From positions 1,054,001-1,118,000 of the forward strand of contig NZ_CP017668.1 of the NCBI RefSeq assembly GCF_001808185.1: DNA of 64,000 nt. The letters run 5' to 3'. The notes beneath the pieces are model-generated. The model did not search any database and had not been told where the DNA came from. It saw only the letters and a program-made list of their open reading frames with translations. Of this stretch, positions 48,168-56,608 are shown in pieces. Each line of letters opens with the position of its first letter. Position 1 is the stretch's first letter. The position numbers and the translations under genes were made by a program. The stretch comes from Jeongeupia sp. USM3 (lineage in GTDB: Bacteria; Pseudomonadota; Gammaproteobacteria; Burkholderiales; Chitinibacteraceae).

Positions 48168-48199
48168 AAACCCGCCCCCGAGGCGGGTTTCGCATTTCT
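48168..48199 (+). terminator. Terminator hairpin between fibre and lysis genes
   Basis: AAACCCGCC (48168-48176) pairs with GGCGGGTTT (48182-48190), then CGCATTTCT. It is the third copy of the same stem. It ends 12-20 nt before the next start codon and may separate tail and lysis expression. Confidence 0.72.
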
Positions 48200-48210
48200 G
48201 GAGAACACCA

Positions 48211-48516
48211 ATGACCGAACCTGAACAACAACAGCCCGCGCACGTGGAGAACATGCTGCTCCTGCGCCGCGAGGACTTCGACGAACTACTGGCCCACGCC
48301 GCTGAGCGCGGAGCCGAACGAGTTCTGGCCCACCTTGGGCTGGAAAACGGCCACGCCGCCCGTGACATCCGCGAACTGCGCGACCTGCTGGAAGCCTGGC
48401 GCGATGCCCGTCGCACGGCGTGGCAGACCACCGTCAAGGTCATCACCACCGGCATCCTGGCCGCGCTGCTGGTTGGTGCCGCCATCAAGCTCAAACTGAT
48501 GGGAGGCCCGCAATGA
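48211..48516 (+). CDS. DUF6127-like lysis-region membrane protein
   Basis: This 101-residue protein has a charged helical N-terminus (MLLLRREDFDELLAHAAERG) and one C-terminal transmembrane helix (VITTGILAALLVGAAIKLKL). This fits DUF6127-type proteins of phage lysis cassettes. It may modify holin timing. The start follows TCTGGAGAACACCA. Confidence 0.75.
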   Translation: MTEPEQQQPAHVENMLLLRREDFDELLAHAAERGAERVLAHLGLENGHAARDIRELRDLLEAWRDARRTAWQTTVKVITTGILAALLVGAAIKLKLMGGPQ

Positions 48517-48989
48517 TCGAAACTCTACTTGGTGGCCTCCTTGGCGGGGCCTTCCGTCTCGCGCCTGAAATCCTCAAGTGGCTCGACCGCAAGGGTGAGC
48601 GCGGCCATGAACTGGCGATGCAGGACAAGGCGCTGGAGTTCGAGAAGATTCGCGGTGCGCAACGGATGTCGGAAATCGACGCGGGTGCCGACGCCGCGTG
48701 GAATGTCGGAGCCATCGAAACCCTGCGCGAAGCCGTTCGCACGCAGGGCGAGAAAACTGGCGTGCGCTGGGCCGATGCACTGAGCTCCAGCGTTCGCCCA
48801 GTCATCACCTACTGGTTCATGGCACTGTACTGCGCCGCCAAGACGGCAACAGTCACAGCCGCCGTGACAGGTGGGGCTGGCTGGGGAGTTGCCATCCTGT
48901 ATGCATGGACGGAGGCCGATCAGGCGCTCTGGGCTGGGGTGCTGAACTTCTGGTTCCTCGGGCGCGTGTTCGACCGGGGGCGGCCGTGA
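48513..48989 (+). CDS. Holin-like membrane protein
   Basis: This 158-residue protein has an amphipathic N-terminus (IETLLGGLLGGAFRLAPEIL), a charged middle and two hydrophobic helices (PVITYWFMALYCAAKTATVT; GVLNFWFLGRVF region). Its position directly before the lysozyme supports holin function. The helices lie in the C-terminal half, which is unusual for class II holins. It overlaps both neighbours. Confidence 0.75.
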   Translation: MIETLLGGLLGGAFRLAPEILKWLDRKGERGHELAMQDKALEFEKIRGAQRMSEIDAGADAAWNVGAIETLREAVRTQGEKTGVRWADALSSSVRPVITYWFMALYCAAKTATVTAAVTGGAGWGVAILYAWTEADQALWAGVLNFWFLGRVFDRGRP

Positions 48990-49453
48990 TCGAGATGCCG
49001 AGTGCGGCCATCGAGCTGGCCAAGCACTTCGAGGGGTTCGAGCGCAAGGTGAAGCGCGGAATCAAAATCACCGCCGTTCCCTACGTCTGCCCCGCAGGCT
49101 TCTGGACGATTGGCTATGGCCATCTCTGTGATCCCAAGCATCCGCCGATCACGGAGGCAGAAGCCGAGGTCTATCTGGTGCGCGACCTCCAATCGGCGCT
49201 CACCGCCACATTGCGCTACTGCCCGGTACTGGCCACCGAGCCCGAGAACAGGCTCGCCGCCATCGTGGACTTCACGTTCAACCTTGGCGCCGGGCGGTTG
49301 CAGACGTCGACACTGCGACGGCGCATCAACCAGCGGGACTGGGCTGCCGCCGCAACGGAGCTGCGACGCTGGGTCTATGGCGGCGGGAAAGTGTTGCCGG
49401 GACTCGTTACGCGGCGAGAGGCTGAGGCCGCTTGGCTGCTACGCAACGTGTGA
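48986..49453 (+). CDS. GH24 phage lysozyme (endolysin)
   Basis: This 155-residue protein starts at GTG 48986, overlapping the holin stop, or at ATG 48995. The GH24 core has the catalytic Glu in LAKHFEGFERK and CPAGFWTIGYGH, where Cys replaces the usual Asp and Thr follows, giving an E-C/D-T triad. IVDFTFNLGAGRLQTSTLRR near 90 and WVYGGGKVLPGLVTRREAEA are family-typical. An insertion of about ten residues lies between Glu and Cys. It cleaves peptidoglycan. No signal peptide is seen, so release needs a holin. Confidence 0.93.
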   Translation: MIEMPSAAIELAKHFEGFERKVKRGIKITAVPYVCPAGFWTIGYGHLCDPKHPPITEAEAEVYLVRDLQSALTATLRYCPVLATEPENRLAAIVDFTFNLGAGRLQTSTLRRRINQRDWAAAATELRRWVYGGGKVLPGLVTRREAEAAWLLRNV

Positions 49454-49473
49454 TTTCAAACCGCGCAGAAGTG

Positions 49474-49503
49474 CTTGGCTTCGCTGCCGAACAGCGCGTT
49501 CAT
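49474..49503 (+). repeat. Leader repeat copy H (plus strand)
   Basis: CTTGGCTTC (49474-49482), nine variable nt, CAGCGCGTTCAT (49492-49503), 29 nt before the plus-strand start at 49533. It is the same motif as the minus-strand copies but follows the orientation of its own gene, showing that the element is tied to gene starts. Confidence 0.82.
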
Positions 49504-49532
49504 GTCATCCATGCCAACACGGAGTATCAACC

Positions 49533-49823
49533 ATGAGTAACCGATTCAAGCACGCCGTCATTGACGACGTCACCTCACGCAACATTGACGCCAGCCTACA
49601 AGACAACCTGCTTGACCTGTTTGAGTCGGCCATGAAGTCGGTGGCCACGACACTGGTGCGTGAGGCCAAATTCGACACCACCGACTTCGCCACCGCCAAG
49701 GGGCGCGGCTGCGAGGGGTTCACGCTGCTGGTGAGCCGCACGCGCGCCGACTCGCGCGACGGCTGGTTCGGGGCGTTTCAGCGTGGCGATGAACGCCTCG
49801 ACGTGATCGGCCATCTGGAATAA
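49533..49823 (+). CDS. Accessory phage protein of unknown function (96 aa)
   Basis: This 96-residue helical protein begins MSNRFKHAVIDDVTSRNIDA. SLQDNLLDLFESAMKSVATT is followed by a strand-rich end (GCEGFTLLVSRTRADSRDGW). No family was recognised. It carries the leader repeat otherwise seen before the 24.7-27.4 kb cargo genes, so it is probably cargo rather than lysis machinery. It is the last gene of the prophage and convergent with the defence operon. Confidence 0.7.
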   Translation: MSNRFKHAVIDDVTSRNIDASLQDNLLDLFESAMKSVATTLVREAKFDTTDFATAKGRGCEGFTLLVSRTRADSRDGWFGAFQRGDERLDVIGHLE

Positions 49824-49827
49824 ATCG

Positions 49828-50775
49828 TCAGTCCTCCGTCGCGGGAACATCCCAGTCCGCCAGCCGCGCCTCACCGGTCTGGTAGAACTGCTTCACCAGC
49901 TTCACGTACTCCAGAAAATCCCGGTTCTCCGTGGCCAGCCGATTGGCCATGTCCCAATCGATCTCGTCGCGCTCACGCGCCGGAATCAGTACCTGGCTGT
50001 CGGCAGGGTTGTCCACGTCCAGCTTGATGAAGCCGATGCCGTGGGCAGCGAAGAGCATTCGTAGCTCCTTCAACGTGTCGGTGCCGCCGATTTCCGCCGC
50101 GACCAAATAGCCGAAGTTGGCCCACGACGAGTTTGAAACGGCCTGAAAAAAGCACTCGCGCACGTTCGAGCGGTTGATCAGCAGCTTGGCCTCGAACGAC
50201 CACAGCTTTGTGCGTTTATCCGAATACTGGTTAACGCAGTCGCGCACCTCCTGGTGCCAGTCTGCGCCCAAGTCCTCCATGCCGACCACGTCCGGGTACA
50301 GCCAGCGGTTGCCGTTGGGTCCGCGCTTGTTGGACGAGCGCTTCTCGTCGACGCGCTTGGAGAACACGCCGAATTCCTCCCACAGGTATTGCGACAGCAG
50401 TGGGTACAGCGCGTGCTCGTCAATCTTTAAAGCACTCAAATCCGCAGCCGCTGACGTACCCTCGCTTTCGACTGCCGCCACTTCGGCGCTGTCCGAGCGC
50501 TCCGAGTAGTAGTACTTGCGCGGCCGTCCCTCTGTCGTTTTCAGCTCTGGGTGCTTCGTTTGCATGCGCGGGCGCTGTGAGCTGATTTCTGCGACGAGCT
50601 GCTGAACCAAGTCCGCATCAGACTTGATGTAATCGCCACGACTATTGGCCCGCTTTTCCTGGCACTCATCAGGGTAGGTGGCAAAAACCCATTCGGCGAC
50701 TTGCCGAGCAGTGAACTTTTCCTCGGGACGTTCCTTCAGGTAGCCAATGACGGCTTTTGCCAGGTTCAATGCCAT
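49828..50775 (-). CDS. HrgA-like (COG2958) restriction-associated protein
   Basis: This 315-residue protein has an N-terminal winged HTH (about 1-90: LAKAVIGYLKERPEEKFTAR then WVFATYPDE). A linker and a C-terminal alpha/beta domain follow (LYPLLSQYLWEEFGVFSKRV; LWSFEAKLLINRSNVRECFF; GIGFIKLDVDN). This matches HrgA/COG2958 proteins next to restriction-modification systems. WSFEAKL resembles an E-x-K nuclease strand, so nuclease function is possible but unproven. Start 50775 was chosen for GGGGAGG upstream. It is the last gene of the defence operon. Confidence 0.78.
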   Translation of the reverse strand: MALNLAKAVIGYLKERPEEKFTARQVAEWVFATYPDECQEKRANSRGDYIKSDADLVQQLVAEISSQRPRMQTKHPELKTTEGRPRKYYYSERSDSAEVAAVESEGTSAAADLSALKIDEHALYPLLSQYLWEEFGVFSKRVDEKRSSNKRGPNGNRWLYPDVVGMEDLGADWHQEVRDCVNQYSDKRTKLWSFEAKLLINRSNVRECFFQAVSNSSWANFGYLVAAEIGGTDTLKELRMLFAAHGIGFIKLDVDNPADSQVLIPARERDEIDWDMANRLATENRDFLEYVKLVKQFYQTGEARLADWDVPATED

Positions 50776-50788
50776 TTCAATCCTCCCC

Positions 50789-51565
50789 TCAAAGCCTGAA
50801 CAACTTCTTGATCTCATTCTCTGCCGTTACCTGCATCTGGTCTTTCTCGCATTGCCTGACCTTGGCCACGATGTTCTTTGCGCGCGTGATTTCATCGTTC
50901 ACCCACTGCGAGTACGACGAATTGGTGTTCAGGTTTTCGATAACCGCAAGGAAATAGTCTTTCTGGTTTGTCAGAAACCAGAAGCTCAGGCCGCAGACCC
51001 ATTTCTCCATTTCGAAGGATTGAAACGGAAATCCGGCGGTCGCGTTCCAATACTTGAAAAGACGAATGGTCGGCTTGATCAACGACTTGTGTTCCTTGTT
51101 TTTCGCTTCAAGCGTGGCGTTAAAGTCGTTCGGATTCGTGGTCATCCAGCCGCCTGACCCGTTGGGAATCTGAAGCTCGCCGAGCCACGTTTTCGTCGCG
51201 GGCACCAAATCGAACTTGATGTGGTTCAACTCGAGAACAATGGTCGGGCTGGACTGATAGATTTCCGATGAGCCGTACCGTTTTTCGACAAAAGTCTTCA
51301 ATCTATTCAGGTACGTCTGCGGTGTGGCGCTGCCATCACTGAAGACCACTATGTAGTCGATATCGGACTGTTCGTCCATCGAGCGCGGCAGGATCGTTCC
51401 TCGCGTTGAAGAACCGAATCGGAAATGCTGGGCAATCACGCCGCTGTCAAAGTGCAGCGCCATCCGAGATTGAAGCGTTGTGATCGAAGTCGTGATCGAC
51501 GACTGCTCGGTTGTAGAGAGCACGGCACTGCTGGCCGTGTCCGTCAGAAAACTCAATACCGACAT
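50789..51565 (-). CDS. SMODS-type CD-NTase (cyclic oligonucleotide synthase)
   Basis: This 258-residue protein has the polymerase-beta-like signature FRFGSSTRGT at 49-57, catalytic Asp68 and Asp70 in QSDIDYIVVF, and a third Asp near 119 in HIKFDLVPA. These are the SMODS/CD-NTase hallmarks. A helical OAS1-like C-terminal half follows (LIKPTIRLFKYWNATAGFPF). It would make a cyclic nucleotide alarm on phage infection. It is 4 nt downstream of a SLATT gene, the predicted membrane effector, so the pair forms a compact CBASS-like system. Confidence 0.88.
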   Translation of the reverse strand: MSVLSFLTDTASSAVLSTTEQSSITTSITTLQSRMALHFDSGVIAQHFRFGSSTRGTILPRSMDEQSDIDYIVVFSDGSATPQTYLNRLKTFVEKRYGSSEIYQSSPTIVLELNHIKFDLVPATKTWLGELQIPNGSGGWMTTNPNDFNATLEAKNKEHKSLIKPTIRLFKYWNATAGFPFQSFEMEKWVCGLSFWFLTNQKDYFLAVIENLNTNSSYSQWVNDEITRAKNIVAKVRQCEKDQMQVTAENEIKKLFRL

Positions 51566-51569
51566 CCTG

Positions 51570-52106
51570 TTATTTCTCCTTGTCCACTTTGTGGGTGGCT
51601 TCGCCTTCTTCGATGCCTTTGCGTGCGGCGACAAATGCATGCCTTGGAATGCTCGGGCTCTTCTGGTTCAGCTCATTGCGTGCAGAGGAAAGGGCCTTCA
51701 GTCTCTCAGGAAGCTCCCCCTGCCGATCAGTCTCAAGCAATTCGATCTCGCGGAAAAAGCGGGCTTCATTCCGAAGAGCCAAAAACTGTCCGGCAGCGGC
51801 CCGGTGCATTGCAGCGCGCTCGTTGGGCTTGAGAAAGGTCATCAAACCTGTCAGTAGCGACGCCAACAAGGTGAAGGCACTGGCCCACTCAGGTTGGCTT
51901 TTGACCAGAGCGGCACCTGCAATCGCGCCCAGAGCGGTTGCTGGCACACCCAGCCAGTAGTTGCGACGAACCCATGTATCTTCTGCGTTGAAATGCCCCT
52001 TGCTCGAATACAGGGCGTCTTCTTCAAGGCGCTCAGCCTCTCTGCAAAGAGCAGCAATTTTGGCTTGATCGTTCGGAGTTGTTCCAGCCATTACGTCCTC
52101 CACCAT
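51570..52106 (-). CDS. SLATT-domain two-helix membrane effector
   Basis: This 178-residue protein has a cytosolic helix (about 13-48: KIAALCREAERLEEDALYSS). Two transmembrane helices follow near 50-68 (WLGVPATALGAIAGAALV) and 74-92 (WASAFTLLASLLTGLMTFL), then a long helical tail (LALRNEARFFREIELLETDR). This is the SLATT architecture predicted to form pores in response to SMODS-made nucleotides. Start 52106 has GAGGAGG 5 nt upstream; 52091 is an alternative. It lies 10 nt after hsdR. Confidence 0.86.
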   Translation of the reverse strand: MVEDVMAGTTPNDQAKIAALCREAERLEEDALYSSKGHFNAEDTWVRRNYWLGVPATALGAIAGAALVKSQPEWASAFTLLASLLTGLMTFLKPNERAAMHRAAAGQFLALRNEARFFREIELLETDRQGELPERLKALSSARNELNQKSPSIPRHAFVAARKGIEEGEATHKVDKEK

Positions 52107-52116
52107 CTGATCCTCC

Positions 52117-55100
52117 TCATACCGACGCCCCTGTCTGCGGCGGTGCCTTTGGCGGCATCGCACCCTGCTGATAAGTCGCATCGAACACCATATCCGTCAG
52201 CCAGCGCTTGAAGTTGGAGTTGTCGCTGAACTGTTTGAACAGCTCGGTGTGATCGGACAGCAGTTCCAGCACGACGCGGTTGAGTGCCTTGTCGTGTTCC
52301 AGCTTGGCGTTTTGCTTGTCGGAGTTCGCCTGCGCGTTCTGATAGGCCTTGTCTTGGGCTACGCGTGCTGGAATTTCTTCAGCGATCACCTTGCGGATCT
52401 TGTCCTCATCCTTCCACGGGATATTGCCGAACAGGTCGTTGAAGGTTTTGATGATGTTCGACAGCCGGTCGATTTCGGGCTCGCCCTTGCCACCACCACC
52501 GCCCGGAGGAACGGGCTCAACCGTGGCATCGGTATCGTCCATCGCCATCTTGAGCGCCGCTTGGGCTTCCACGCGGTAGCTATCCATATCGACAGATTCC
52601 AGTACGCCCTTGGAAAGGTCTTCCTCCTTGGGGGCGGGCAACTTCGGAATGAGAAAATTCAGGAAGATCGACAGCTTCTCCCACGCCGGGTGACCGTAAT
52701 TCAGGATCGCCGCGAGGAAGCCATAGCTGCGCACGAAAGCCTTGGCCTTACCCTTGAATTTCACCTGCCCGTCTTCGTCGAGGTTTTCCTTGTACTCCTC
52801 CACGCACAGGTCAAGTATCGGGTCGAGCTTGTCCCGATCAGCACCGCCAAGGTAAAGCGCGACCAAGTCCTCGACCTGTTGCCAGCTATACACCTGCTGC
52901 CCGTCGAGCTCGGTTTTCAGGTCGTGCAGCTTGTTGGCGTCGGTTTCGCCGGTCTGGATGGTGGCGCGGTAGTAGTCCTGGAATGCAGCCTTTACGGCCT
53001 CGGCGTTGTCCGCGAAGTCGAGTACGAAGGTATCGTGCTTTTGCGGATGCGCCCGGTTAAGGCGCGACAGCGTCTGCACCGCCAGCACGCCCGCCAAGGG
53101 CTTGTCCACATACATCGTGTGCAGCAAGGGCTCATCAAAACCAGTGACGAATTTGTTGGCGACGATGAGGAAGCGATACGGGTCTTGCTTGAGATTGGCC
53201 GGAATGTCCTTGCTCGGGAAATCATTCAGATCGGCCTCGGTTTTCTTCTCGCCTGCGATCTCGAAGTCACCCGAGTACGCCACGATGGCCTTGTACGGGC
53301 TCTTGATCTGAGTGAGGTAGTCGGACACCTCACGGTAGTAGTCGATGGCCCGCGCGATGCCGTTGCACACAATCATCGCCCGCGCCTTGCCGCCGATCTT
53401 CTGTTTGCCCACCACCTGTGCGACGAAGTGATCGACCATGATCTCGGCCTTGCGGCGGATGGCCTTGTCGTGCGACTCGACGTAGTGGCGAATCTTCTTC
53501 AGCGCCTTCACCTTGTCGAATTCGGGATCGTCTTCGACTGTCTTGGCGACCTGGTAGAAGCTGTCAAAGCTGGTGTAGTTCTCCACCACATCCAGAATGA
53601 ACTTCTCCTGGATGGCCTGTTTGGTGGTGTAGGTCAGCTCCTCCGGCGAGCGGAACTGCACCTTGTCACCAACGACGATCTTCTCGCCGAACAATTCCAG
53701 CGTCTTGTTCTTGGGCGTGGCGGTGAAGGCGAAGTAGCTGGCGTTCGACAGCAGCTTCCGTGACTGAATGCGCTTCTCGATCTCCGCGTTCACGGCATCC
53801 TGCGTGGCGTCCTCTTCAAAATCTTCCTCTTCGGTTTGCCCGCTGCCTGATTCGTTGGCGGTTTTTCCGCCGAGGGCCTCGTGCATCTTTCCGGTAATCT
53901 TGCCGCCCTGACTGGAATGCGCCTCGTCGATCAGCAACGCGAATTTATTGCCGGACAGGTCACCCAGTTCGTCGAGGATGAACGGGAACTTCTGCACTGT
54001 GGTGACGATGATCTTCTTGCCTTTTTGCAGGAAGCTACGCAACTCCTGTGCGTTGTCGGAGTGGCCGAGGATGGACGCGACGTGGTCATAGCCTTTGATG
54101 GTGCGGGCGATCTGCGTGTCCAGCGCGCGCCGGTCGGTGATGACGATGATCGAGTCGAATTGCGCCGTGAGCGGGTCTGCGGCAGTGCGCAGCTCCACCA
54201 ACTGATGTGCCAGCCAAGCAATTGTGTTGCTCTTGCCGCTGCCCGCCGAGTGCTGGATCAGGTAGCGCTTGCCCACCCCATCGGCACGGGCACGATGCAG
54301 CAGCGCACGCACAGTGCGAAGCTGATGGAAGCGCGGGAAGATCTGTTTGCGCTTTTTGCGTTTCTTGCCATTGGCATCGGCTTCCTCTTCCTCCACCACC
54401 TGCGCGTAGCTCTCGATGATGTTGGCCAGCGACTCGCGCGTCAAAACCGACTTCCACAAATAGTCGGTTTTCAGGCCATTCGGGTTGGGCGGGCTGCCCG
54501 CGCCGCTGTTCCAGCCCTGATTGAACGGCAGGAACCACGAGGCCTTGCCCTTCAGCTCCGTGCAGAACGCGGCCTCCGCGTCATCCACTGCGATGTGCGC
54601 CACACAACGCCCCAACTGGAACAGCAACTCCTGCGGGCTGCGCGTGGTTTGGTACTGGACGATGGCGTCGGCCAGTGTCTGCTTGGTCAATGAGTTCTTC
54701 AACTCGAAGGTCAGCACCGGCAAGCCGTTGATGAAGATCGCCATGTCCAGCTCGTTGCCGGAGTCGTTGCTGTAGAGCAGCTGCCGGGTGACGCTGAAGA
54801 TGTTCCTGCCGAAGGCCTCTGCCGCCGCCGCGTTGCCCGGCGTCGGCAGCAGCTTGTACAGATCGACGTGCACCGGCCCATGACTCACACCCTTGCGCAG
54901 CACATCGACCACGCCGCGCTTGGTAATTTCTCCCTGCAAGCGGTGCAGGAACTGGGTGCGCTTGATGCCCTCGGCGGCCAGCTCCAGCGTTTCCACCGCA
55001 TCGGGTTGGGTGGCCTGCAGGAAGGCGAGCAGCTGCACGACATCCAGCGCCACATCGCGGTTGTAGTCCGTGGGCTTGCCCTGCACGTAGCCGTTGTGGG

Positions 55101-55215
55101 TGGCAGCGAAGTCCGTGGGAGCCAGCGCATGGCTGTACTCGGGCTGCGGAATGCCGGTCAGGCCGCGCACGATGCGCGCCTCGAACCAACGCTCGCTGGT
55201 GTCAGTCTTCGCCAT
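52117..55215 (-). CDS. hsdR: Type I restriction endonuclease R subunit
   Basis: This 1,032-residue subunit starts at ATG 55215 (55221 also possible). The PD-(D/E)XK nuclease strand (IFINGLPVLTFELKN) is near 167. SF2 helicase motifs follow: Walker A QHSAGSGKSNTIAW near 324 and DEAH-box IDEAHSSQGGK near 430. Motif VI-type sequence (LAVQTLSRLNRAHPQKHDT) lies near 705. The C-terminus carries a helical domain for binding M2S. It translocates and cuts unmodified DNA. It overlaps hsdS by 14 nt. Confidence 0.95.
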   Translation of the reverse strand: MAKTDTSERWFEARIVRGLTGIPQPEYSHALAPTDFAATHNGYVQGKPTDYNRDVALDVVQLLAFLQATQPDAVETLELAAEGIKRTQFLHRLQGEITKRGVVDVLRKGVSHGPVHVDLYKLLPTPGNAAAAEAFGRNIFSVTRQLLYSNDSGNELDMAIFINGLPVLTFELKNSLTKQTLADAIVQYQTTRSPQELLFQLGRCVAHIAVDDAEAAFCTELKGKASWFLPFNQGWNSGAGSPPNPNGLKTDYLWKSVLTRESLANIIESYAQVVEEEEADANGKKRKKRKQIFPRFHQLRTVRALLHRARADGVGKRYLIQHSAGSGKSNTIAWLAHQLVELRTAADPLTAQFDSIIVITDRRALDTQIARTIKGYDHVASILGHSDNAQELRSFLQKGKKIIVTTVQKFPFILDELGDLSGNKFALLIDEAHSSQGGKITGKMHEALGGKTANESGSGQTEEEDFEEDATQDAVNAEIEKRIQSRKLLSNASYFAFTATPKNKTLELFGEKIVVGDKVQFRSPEELTYTTKQAIQEKFILDVVENYTSFDSFYQVAKTVEDDPEFDKVKALKKIRHYVESHDKAIRRKAEIMVDHFVAQVVGKQKIGGKARAMIVCNGIARAIDYYREVSDYLTQIKSPYKAIVAYSGDFEIAGEKKTEADLNDFPSKDIPANLKQDPYRFLIVANKFVTGFDEPLLHTMYVDKPLAGVLAVQTLSRLNRAHPQKHDTFVLDFADNAEAVKAAFQDYYRATIQTGETDANKLHDLKTELDGQQVYSWQQVEDLVALYLGGADRDKLDPILDLCVEEYKENLDEDGQVKFKGKAKAFVRSYGFLAAILNYGHPAWEKLSIFLNFLIPKLPAPKEEDLSKGVLESVDMDSYRVEAQAALKMAMDDTDATVEPVPPGGGGGKGEPEIDRLSNIIKTFNDLFGNIPWKDEDKIRKVIAEEIPARVAQDKAYQNAQANSDKQNAKLEHDKALNRVVLELLSDHTELFKQFSDNSNFKRWLTDMVFDATYQQGAMPPKAPPQTGASV

Positions 55216-56608
55216 TGCCATCCTCCTCTTCAGCCACGTCTTCCTGGTCATCGCCCAGCGCGGCCAATTCCTCGTCTGCCACGACGTCATCGGGGCCGGG
55301 CTGCCAGCCGCGCACATCCACCTGCCCAGTGACCACATCGGCAATCAGTCGGTCGCGGTATTCGCGGATGAGCTTGATTTCATTCATCGCCTGCTCGATG
55401 GCAGCGTCCAGAGGTGCGCCTTCGGACTTGATATGACTCACGATGTCCTGCTGCTCGACAATGGCGGATGGCATTGCCACAGGGAATCTCCCGAGCACGG
55501 TTTCCGCAATGGCGGGGTACGCAATTCCGATGGAATTAGCCGTGACTCGATCAACGAAAGCACTGCTCTGAATGACGTAGCCAAGGTATTCCGGCTCAAC
55601 GCCACTTCCAGGTGTCAGCGCCGCGAAACCGGTCGAAGCGATCAGGTCATGCGCATCCTCATTGACATACCAAATCGCTTTCAGATATGTCCGCACAGTC
55701 GAAATGATGGTGTCGCCACGTTTCAGGATTCGCCGTGCGCGGGACGGTGCGGACTCAAAGCGAATTCGCTCAAGCTCCTTTACCAAGCGGCCTGTTTTCA
55801 CCGATCCGATGTCCACATAGCGAAATTCAAAATCCGGGTCGGTTTTCTCTCCGAGTGCGCTGGCGTTAAGGCATACCCAGCGTTTGAGTGGCTTGACTAC
55901 CCAATGCCCTGGAATCTCGCCCAGCCATTCGATGCCTGAGGGTTTCAGCGCCACCGATGCATCAAGGCCGCGCGTGACGGCGTGGTCGATGATGCGCAGC
56001 TTCTGCTCGGTCAGCAGCGCGATGAGGTCGCGCTTGGCTTTGATGAGGCGAGCAATGTGCGCGTCCTGCGCGCGCAGGTAGGCGACGATCTGGTCTTGCT
56101 CGGGGCGCGGGGGGACAGGAATCTCAAGCCCCGCGAAGCGATCCGAGTAGAGGCGCAAGAAGCCCGAGGTACCGGTACCAAGCCCCTTCGATTCAGAACG
56201 AAACAGTCCGCGCATTGGCCACGAGCGGAACAGGTGGCCGAGATATTCGGGGTTGTCATCGCGCAGCAAGCGAAACACTGCGTAGTCCGGGCTAACCAAG
56301 CCGGACAGTTGATTCCGGAAGAACATAGCGTTGCCCGCCTGCATGCGGTTCAGTACAAGTTCGTCCGGTTGCGCTTTTTTGTAGCCAATCAGATTTTCTG
56401 GGGCGATGCGCTTAACCGAAACATCGTTGTGCGGAACCAAGCCTCGATGCTGGCGCATCGACAGCAGCATTTCTTCACCTGTTTTCGTGCGGTCGTCGAT
56501 TTCACGCAGGAAGTTTTTGGCCCGCAATAAAGACCAGTGCTCCGGAACTTGGGGAACCCAGCGGGAGCGGACTGGCTGGTAGTTCGGATAAGAGCTCGTC
56601 GCCACCAT
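55202..56608 (-). CDS. hsdS: Type I restriction specificity subunit S
   Basis: This 468-residue protein has two target recognition domains (about 15-160 and 235-390). Each is followed by a conserved helix (ARLIKAKRDLIALLTEQKLR near 195; AMNEIKLIREYRDRLIADVV near 420). The repeat VPEHW/IPGHW at both TRD starts shows the usual two-half structure, specifying a bipartite site. It ends in an acidic tail (DDQEDVAEEEDGNGED). It overlaps hsdM (ATGA) and hsdR. Confidence 0.94.
   Translation of the reverse strand: MVATSSYPNYQPVRSRWVPQVPEHWSLLRAKNFLREIDDRTKTGEEMLLSMRQHRGLVPHNDVSVKRIAPENLIGYKKAQPDELVLNRMQAGNAMFFRNQLSGLVSPDYAVFRLLRDDNPEYLGHLFRSWPMRGLFRSESKGLGTGTSGFLRLYSDRFAGLEIPVPPRPEQDQIVAYLRAQDAHIARLIKAKRDLIALLTEQKLRIIDHAVTRGLDASVALKPSGIEWLGEIPGHWVVKPLKRWVCLNASALGEKTDPDFEFRYVDIGSVKTGRLVKELERIRFESAPSRARRILKRGDTIISTVRTYLKAIWYVNEDAHDLIASTGFAALTPGSGVEPEYLGYVIQSSAFVDRVTANSIGIAYPAIAETVLGRFPVAMPSAIVEQQDIVSHIKSEGAPLDAAIEQAMNEIKLIREYRDRLIADVVTGQVDVRGWQPGPDDVVADEELAALGDDQEDVAEEEDGNGED

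Larger units (their letters stand above)
7092..49823. mobile_element. Lambda-like siphovirus prophage with serine-recombinase integration module
   Basis: The block runs from a left-end serine recombinase cassette through repressor, replication, packaging, head, tail and lysis genes in standard order. Borders are approximate: the left is set at the end of the first small cassette gene and the right at the end of the last plus-strand gene after the lysozyme. Serine integrases leave only very short core identities, so attL and attR cannot be read by eye. GpA terminase, lambda-type portal, gpC/Nu3, gpD and gpE give a lambda-type head. Tape measure, tail tube and J without a sheath imply a long non-contractile tail. 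All essential modules appear intact. Confidence 0.88.

Noticed and set aside
50789..52106. Complete type II CBASS with Cap2/Cap3 ancillary genes
   Set aside because: No E1/E2-like or JAB-like protein lies nearby. The neighbours are hsdR and an HrgA-like gene, so only the two-gene SMODS-SLATT form is supported.
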